Assembly: GCF_030818655.1 (NCBI RefSeq)
Contig: NZ_JAUTAN010000001.1
Location: 496,001 to 560,000 of the forward strand
Reading direction: 5' to 3'
Length of the DNA: 64,000 bases
From: Nocardioides zeae
GTDB lineage: Bacteria > Actinomycetota > Actinomycetes > Propionibacteriales > Nocardioidaceae
Shown here: in pieces, positions 59,895 to 64,000 of the stretch
Position numbering within the stretch: the first letter of the stretch is position 1
How the letters are laid out: each line of letters begins with the position of its first letter
Made by a program: the position numbers and the translations under genes
The notes under the pieces: model-generated
Told to the model about the DNA's origin: nothing
The model's input: only the letters and a program-made list of their open reading frames with translations
Database searches by the model: none

Positions 59895-60629
59895 GTGTTC
59901 TACTGGTTCCTCAAGTTCATCGCCCTGGGCCCGTTGCTGCGGGTCGTGTTCCGCCCGCGGGCCGAGGGGCTCGACAACGTGCCCGCCGAGGGCGCCGCGA
60001 TCCTCGCCAGCAACCACCTGTCCTACGCCGACTGGCTCTTCATGCCGCTCGTGCTCAGCCGTCGCGTCAGCTACGTCGCGAAGGCGGAGTACTTCACGGG
60101 CACCGGCGTGAAGGGACGGCTCCAGCGCACGTTCTTCTCCGGCTCCGGCCAGATCCCCATCGACCGGTCGGGTGCCAACGCCGCCGAGGGCGCGCTCATC
60201 TCGGCGAAGGGGGTGCTCGGCCGCGGCGAGCTCTTCGGCATCTTCCCGGAGGGCACCCGCTCCCACGACGGTCGGCTCTACCGCGGCAAGACCGGCGTGG
60301 CGCGACTCGCCCTGGAGACCGGGGTCCCCGTCGTACCGGTCGCCGTCATCGGCACCGACACCGTGGCGCCCCCCGGCAAGAAGTTCGGCCGGCTGGCGCG
60401 GCCCACGGTGCGGTTCGGCGAGCCGCTCGACTTCTCGCGCTACGAGGGCATGGCGGGCGACCGCTACATCCTGCGTTCGGTGACCGACGAGATCATGTAC
60501 GCGATCATGCGGCTCTCCGAGCAGGAGTACGTCGACGTCTACGCCTCGCGCGCCAAGGCCGACGCCAAGAAGGCCGCCCGCGCCGGTGACGACGAGGCCC
60601 CGCGGGAAGGCGACCGCAAGGCCTCCTGA
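59895..60629 (+). CDS. plsC: 1-acyl-sn-glycerol-3-phosphate acyltransferase (PlsC family)
   Basis: A 244-aa membrane-associated acyltransferase: NHLSYADWLFMP (HX4D), the GQIPIDRSG block, FGIFPEGTRSHDGRLYRGKTG and the VPVVPVAVIGT strand. It makes phosphatidic acid or a related lipid. The C terminus is basic. GTG start with AGAGAGG upstream. It ends 1 nt before the MacS-like kinase start. Confidence 0.92.
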   Translation: MFYWFLKFIALGPLLRVVFRPRAEGLDNVPAEGAAILASNHLSYADWLFMPLVLSRRVSYVAKAEYFTGTGVKGRLQRTFFSGSGQIPIDRSGANAAEGALISAKGVLGRGELFGIFPEGTRSHDGRLYRGKTGVARLALETGVPVVPVAVIGTDTVAPPGKKFGRLARPTVRFGEPLDFSRYEGMAGDRYILRSVTDEIMYAIMRLSEQEYVDVYASRAKADAKKAARAGDDEAPREGDRKAS

Positions 60630-60630
60630 C

Positions 60631-61800
60631 GTGGCGTTGCGCATCCTCCCGCCGGGCTGGCGGGACGCCGCCGCCGTGGCGGTGGAGAACCGCATGTTCC
60701 GCGCGCTCGCGCTGCTGCGCGTCGTGCTGCTCGTCAACGCGGTCGCACTCAACGTGGTGCGGCGCGACAACGCCCAGGTGCCGTGGGCGCTCTGGCTCTG
60801 CGTCATCGCGATGGTCGGGTGGACCGGCGTGGCCCTGTGGGGGTACGCGGCCCCCCGGCGCCGCCGCGCCCTGCTGCTCCTGCTCGACCTGGCCGTCGCG
60901 GTCGCGCTGATGCTGCTGACCGTCCCCATCAAGGGTGACGGCTTCCGGGCGAGCATCCCCGGGTTCTGGATCATGGGTGCGCTGCTCGCCTGGGCGGTGC
61001 ACTGGCGCTGGCGCGGCGGCGCGGTCGCCGCCGTCGTCCTCATCGTGACCGACGTGTCGATGCGCCAGGAGCTCACGCAGACCAACTACGGCCACCTGTT
61101 CCTCATCGGGGTCGGCGCTCCGGTCGTCGGCTACCTCTGCGAGTCGCTGCAGCGGATGGCCGCCGAGCGGGACCGCGCCGAGCGGGAGGCCGCGGCCGCG
61201 GGGGAGCGCGCCCGACTCGCGCGCGCCGTCCACGACGGCGTGCTGCAGGTGCTCGCCCTGACCCAGCGACGCGGGGCGGAGCTCGGACCCGCGGGCGTCG
61301 AGCTGGCCCGCCTGGCCGGGGAGCAGGAGGGTGCGCTGCGGGCCCTCATCCGCCAGCAGGACACCCTCGCGCCGGCGACCGCGACGGGCGACGTCGACCT
61401 CGCGAGCGCCGTCGAGGAGCTGGGGCGGCGCACCCGGCCGCGGGTGTCCGTCGTGACCCCCGGCGTGCCCGTGCGGCTGCCGGCCGCGCAGGTCGCCGAG
61501 CTCGTGGCCGCCGCCGGGGCGTGCCTCGACAACGTCGCGGCGCACGTCGGCGACGACGCGCCGGCCTGGGTGCTGCTGGAGGACCTCGAGGACCGGGTCG
61601 TCGTCACCGTGCGCGACGAGGGGCCGGGCATCCCGCCGGGGCGCCTCGAGGAGGCCGCCGACGCCGGCCGGCTCGGCGTGACCGGATCGATCCGTGGCCG
61701 CCTGACCGACCTGGGCGGCACCGCCGAGCTCGCGACGGGCGCGTTCGGCACCGAGTGGGAGCTGACCGTCCCCCGCGCCCCCGAGGAAGCCGCCCCGTGA
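60631..61800 (+). CDS. MacS-like sensor histidine kinase
   Basis: A 389-aa kinase of the actinobacterial MacS type. About five helices (about 25-165) form the N-terminal DUF5931-like region. A coiled segment and DHp follow with ARLARAVHDGVLQVLAL (phospho-His), then an HATPase with VRDEGPGIPPGRL. Its usual partner, a LuxR-type regulator MacR, is not next to it; instead a flavin reductase gene overlaps its stop (GTGA). GTG start at 60631. Confidence 0.85.
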   Translation: MALRILPPGWRDAAAVAVENRMFRALALLRVVLLVNAVALNVVRRDNAQVPWALWLCVIAMVGWTGVALWGYAAPRRRRALLLLLDLAVAVALMLLTVPIKGDGFRASIPGFWIMGALLAWAVHWRWRGGAVAAVVLIVTDVSMRQELTQTNYGHLFLIGVGAPVVGYLCESLQRMAAERDRAEREAAAAGERARLARAVHDGVLQVLALTQRRGAELGPAGVELARLAGEQEGALRALIRQQDTLAPATATGDVDLASAVEELGRRTRPRVSVVTPGVPVRLPAAQVAELVAAAGACLDNVAAHVGDDAPAWVLLEDLEDRVVVTVRDEGPGIPPGRLEEAADAGRLGVTGSIRGRLTDLGGTAELATGAFGTEWELTVPRAPEEAAP

Positions 61801-62315
61801 CCATCCACAGCACGCATCCCTTCGCCGACCCCCACCGCGACCCGTTCCGGGCCCTGCGGGGACGCCTGGGCGGGGTCGTGACGCTGTGGACCGCGGGCGG
61901 TGGCGAGGACCGGGCGGGTCTGACGGTCACCTCCCTCATGGTCGTCAACGGCGAGCCCGGCCGCGTGCTCGGGCTGCTCGACCCCGACGCCGACCTGACC
62001 CTCGCGCTCGAGGAGACGCAGCGGGGCGTCGTGCAGCTGCTGCGCTGGCGGCACCGCGACCTGGCGGAGATGTTCGCCGGGGTCGCCCCGGCGCCCGGCG
62101 GCGTGTTCCGCCACGGCGACTTCGCCGACGGCCCCGCCGGGCCGCGGCTCGCGGACGCCGCCGGCTGGGTCGAGGTGCGGCTCGAGAGCGCCGTCGACGT
62201 CGGCTGGTCCCGCCTCGTGACCTGCGTGGTCGAGGCCGTCGAGCTGGCCGAGGGGCCCGAGGAGGACGCGGACGCGCTGCTCGTGCACCGGCGCGGTCGC
62301 TACGGCCGAGCGTGA
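61797..62315 (+). CDS. Flavin reductase-like (FMN-binding split barrel) protein
   Basis: A 172-aa protein of the flavin reductase family: FRALRGRLGGVVTLWTAGG, AGLTVTSLMVVNGEPGRVLGLL (flavin-binding strand), and a C-terminal TCVVEAVELAEG...LLVHRRGRYG. It probably reduces or binds FMN/FAD. The GTG overlaps the histidine kinase stop, implying co-expression; why the two are linked is not known. Confidence 0.85.
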   Translation: MTIHSTHPFADPHRDPFRALRGRLGGVVTLWTAGGGEDRAGLTVTSLMVVNGEPGRVLGLLDPDADLTLALEETQRGVVQLLRWRHRDLAEMFAGVAPAPGGVFRHGDFADGPAGPRLADAAGWVEVRLESAVDVGWSRLVTCVVEAVELAEGPEEDADALLVHRRGRYGRA

Positions 62316-62368
62316 GACCGGCAACTTCCGGGTTCACAGCAGCGGCGGCCCGTGCTCGACTGGGACGC

Positions 62369-63334
62369 ATGGTTCGATCTCGGGAAACTCGACCACGTCC
62401 TGTCCGCCTGCTCCTCGGAGCCCTCCTCACGCCGCTCCTGGCGCTCGCACTGCTCGTGCTGCCGGGCGCCTCGCCGGCCGCGCACGCGGCGTACCCCACC
62501 CTCTCCGTCGGGTCCAGCGGCCCCGACGTGACGGCCGTCCAGCACCTGCTCACCCACCACGGTCGCGCGACCGCGGCGGACGGGCAGTACGGCTCGGGCA
62601 CCGCCGCCGCCGTCACCGACTTCCAGTCCGCGAACGGTCTCGCCGCCGACGGCGTGGCCGGTCCGGCGACGCTGGGAGCGCTCGTCGTCACGGTGCGCCA
62701 GGGCGATTCCGGGCCCGCCGTGCAGGCGCTCCAGGTGCTGCTCAACGCACGGGGGGCCGGCCTCACCACCGACGGTGCGTTCGGCCCGGCGACCGACGCC
62801 GCGCTCCGCTCGTTCCAGTCGTCGCGCGGGCTCGCGTCGGACGGCATCGCCGGGCCGCAGAGCTGGTCGGCGCTGTTCGGGTCCGGGTCGACGCAGCCCC
62901 CGGGCGACACCTACGCCTCGCTGAGCGAGGAGCAGAAGGCCAACGCGCGCACGATCATCGGGGTCGGCAAGGGTGCCGGGGTGCCGGAGTACGGCTGGGT
63001 CGTCGCGCTCGCGACGGCGATGCAGGAGTCGACGTTGGTCAACGTCGCCTACGGCGACCGCGACTCGCTCGGCCTGTTCCAGCAGCGTCCCTCGCAGGGG
63101 TGGGGCTCGGAGGCACAGGTGCAGGACCCGGTGCTGGCCTCGAAGGCCTTCTACGGCGTCGCGTCGCACACGCCGAACCCGGGTCTGCTCGACATCGCCG
63201 GCTGGCAGTCGATGTCCGTCACGCAGGCGGCGCAGGCGGTCCAGCGCTCGGCCTACCCGGACGCCTACGCGAGGTGGGAGTCCCTAGCGCGCGACGTCGT
63301 CGCCAACGAGTCGGGCACGGCGCCGATCGGCTGA
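62369..63334 (+). CDS. Secreted protein with two peptidoglycan-binding domains and a lytic-enzyme-like module
   Basis: A 321-aa exported protein. The signal peptide (1-40) is followed by two PG_binding_1 repeats (about 45-100 and 105-165), each with the DGx[13 protein letters not shown] element. The C-terminal module (about 185-315) has [36 protein letters not shown], like the transglycosylase-type modules of actinobacterial NlpC-linked proteins. The Glu in MQEST may be catalytic. ATG at 62369. Confidence 0.85.
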   Translation: MVRSRETRPRPVRLLLGALLTPLLALALLVLPGASPAAHAAYPTLSVGSSGPDVTAVQHLLTHHGRATAADGQYGSGTAAAVTDFQSANGLAADGVAGPATLGALVVTVRQGDSGPAVQALQVLLNARGAGLTTDGAFGPATDAALRSFQSSRGLASDGIAGPQSWSALFGSGSTQPPGDTYASLSEEQKANARTIIGVGKGAGVPEYGWVVALATAMQESTLVNVAYGDRDSLGLFQQRPSQGWGSEAQVQDPVLASKAFYGVASHTPNPGLLDIAGWQSMSVTQAAQAVQRSAYPDAYARWESLARDVVANESGTAPIG

Positions 63335-63376
63335 GCACCTCCGCAGCGCCCGGCGGTCCCGCACCCGGACGGGTGG

Positions 63377-63406
63377 CGCCGCGGCCGACGAGGGTCGGCC
63401 GCGGCG
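63377..63406. terminator. Terminator between the peptidoglycan-binding protein gene and selO
   Basis: A perfect 13-bp stem CGCCGCGGCCGAC / GTCGGCCGCGGCG with a GAGG loop. It ends directly before the selO -10 box (63407), so it insulates selO from upstream transcription. Confidence 0.8.
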
Positions 63407-63412
63407 TACGCT
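63407..63412 (+). promoter_or_regulatory. Putative -10 element of selO (leaderless)
   Basis: TACGCT (TANNNT) ends 7 nt before the GTG at 63420. The terminator stem abuts it on the upstream side. Confidence 0.45.
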
Positions 63413-63419
63413 CGAGCAG

Positions 63420-64000
63420 GTGACGGAGACCCCGACCGTGCCCGCCACGCCGGTCCTGCCGGACGGCGCGGTGCACCTCACCCTCGACCACGACTTCGCC
63501 ACCGCGGTGCCGGAGCTCGCGCTGCCCTGGCGGGCCGCGGAGGCCCCGGAGCCGCGGCTCGTCGTGCTCAACGTCGCCCTCGCCCGCGAGCTGGGCCTCG
63601 ACCCCGACGAGCTGCGCTCCCCGGACGGCGTGCGGCTCCTCGTGGGCGCGGCCGTGCCGGCGGGGGCGCGGCCGGTCGCGCAGGGCTACGCCGGCCACCA
63701 GTTCGGCGGCTTCTCGCCGCGGCTGGGCGACGGCCGCGCCCTGCTGCTCGGCGAGCTGACCACGCCCGACGGCGAGGTGCGCGACCTCCACCTCAAGGGG
63801 TCGGGACGCACACCGTTCTCGCGCGGCGGCGACGGTTTCGCCGTCCTCGGGCCGATGCTGCGGGAGCACCTGGTGAGCGAGGGGATGCACGCGCTCGGCG
63901 TGCCGACCACCCGGTCGCTGGCGGTCGTCGCGACCGGCCGTCCGGTCCAGCGCGACGCCGTCGAGCCGGGCGGGCTGCTGGCGCGCGTGGCGGCCAGCCA
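63420..64000 (+). CDS. selO: Protein adenylyltransferase SelO (YdiU), 5' part
   Basis: The first 193 codons of a SelO pseudokinase that AMPylates proteins. Diagnostic segments are [27 protein letters not shown] and [18 protein letters not shown], followed by [28 protein letters not shown]. The gene runs off the window end without a stop, so the C-terminal half and the conserved Cys/Sec region cannot be assessed. GTG start at 63420 with a -10 box 7 nt upstream. Confidence 0.93.
   Translation, partial: MTETPTVPATPVLPDGAVHLTLDHDFATAVPELALPWRAAEAPEPRLVVLNVALARELGLDPDELRSPDGVRLLVGAAVPAGARPVAQGYAGHQFGGFSPRLGDGRALLLGELTTPDGEVRDLHLKGSGRTPFSRGGDGFAVLGPMLREHLVSEGMHALGVPTTRSLAVVATGRPVQRDAVEPGGLLARVAAS

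Overview
The window is a very GC-rich chromosomal segment from an actinobacterium, most likely a Nocardioides-like member of the Propionibacteriales (inference). The evidence is strong G/C third-position bias, many GTG and TTG starts, and pervasive 4-nt GTGA/ATGA stop-start overlaps. It also carries an actinobacterial cytochrome bc1-aa3 gene set: diheme QcrC, Rieske QcrA with an N-terminal membrane extension, and CtaF. Gene content and partial order resemble the Mycobacterium tuberculosis Rv2180-Rv2205 neighbourhood as I know it (glycerate kinase, erpA, adenosine kinase, ctaC, qcrCAB, ctaE, trpD, exonuclease/GIY-YIG protein, NlpC/P60, fadD15-like, SRPBCC, ArsA-like, acyltransferase). No rRNA, tRNA, CRISPR array, transposase or prophage was seen.

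Layout. 1-5.0 kb: RNA turnover and protein processing (pnp, M16 protease), a methyltransferase and dapB. 5.0-7.5 kb, minus strand: azlC/azlD amino-acid exporter, a small membrane protein, a GNAT and a DUF3043 protein. 7.8-10.4 kb: envelope-stress operon pspA-pspAA-htpX-pspAB, then a GAF histidine kinase. 11.6-17.3 kb: nadA, glycerate kinase, erpA, adenosine kinase, and a cysteine desulfurase/TusA pair. 17.5-27.8 kb: respiratory block ctaC-ctaD-ctaF (+) facing qcrB-qcrA-qcrC-ctaE (-), with an L,D-transpeptidase and a PIG-V-like mannosyltransferase between them. 27.9-34 kb: receiver-like protein, trpD, a membrane-anchored GNAT-like protein, a lone RAM domain, a 356-bp intergenic region with two hairpin repeats, the DEDDh/GIY-YIG protein and a NYN-domain protein. 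34.1-38.9 kb: an overlapping envelope-glycan operon (GT2, a frameshifted GT39-like enzyme, methyltransferase, UPF0104 flippase-like protein). 38.9-40.4 kb: a frameshifted small Cys-rich protein, then a ydaO-type c-di-AMP riboswitch controlling an NlpC/P60 hydrolase.

40.5-51.2 kb: M48 protease, then a complete Flp/Tad pilus locus on the minus strand (cpaB, cpaE, tadA, a VWA-TadB fusion, tadC, histidine kinase, response regulator, Flp pilin). A near-consensus DasR-type operator lies upstream of cpaB. 51.3-64 kb: fadD, SRPBCC, ArsA-like ATPase, a Cys-containing protein, two tandem ROK kinases, SGNH hydrolase, alpha/beta hydrolase, PlsC, a MacS-like kinase without an adjacent regulator, flavin reductase, a peptidoglycan-binding protein, and the 5' end of selO running off the window.

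Most notable signals: the dre-like operator at the Tad locus; the paired 75-bp hairpin elements at 30.4-30.7 kb; the ydaO riboswitch; the VWA-TadB fusion; two single-base frameshifts (about 35.5 and 39.0 kb) that look like real lesions or assembly indels; and a repeated TANNNT-(7-9 nt)-GTG arrangement indicating leaderless genes.
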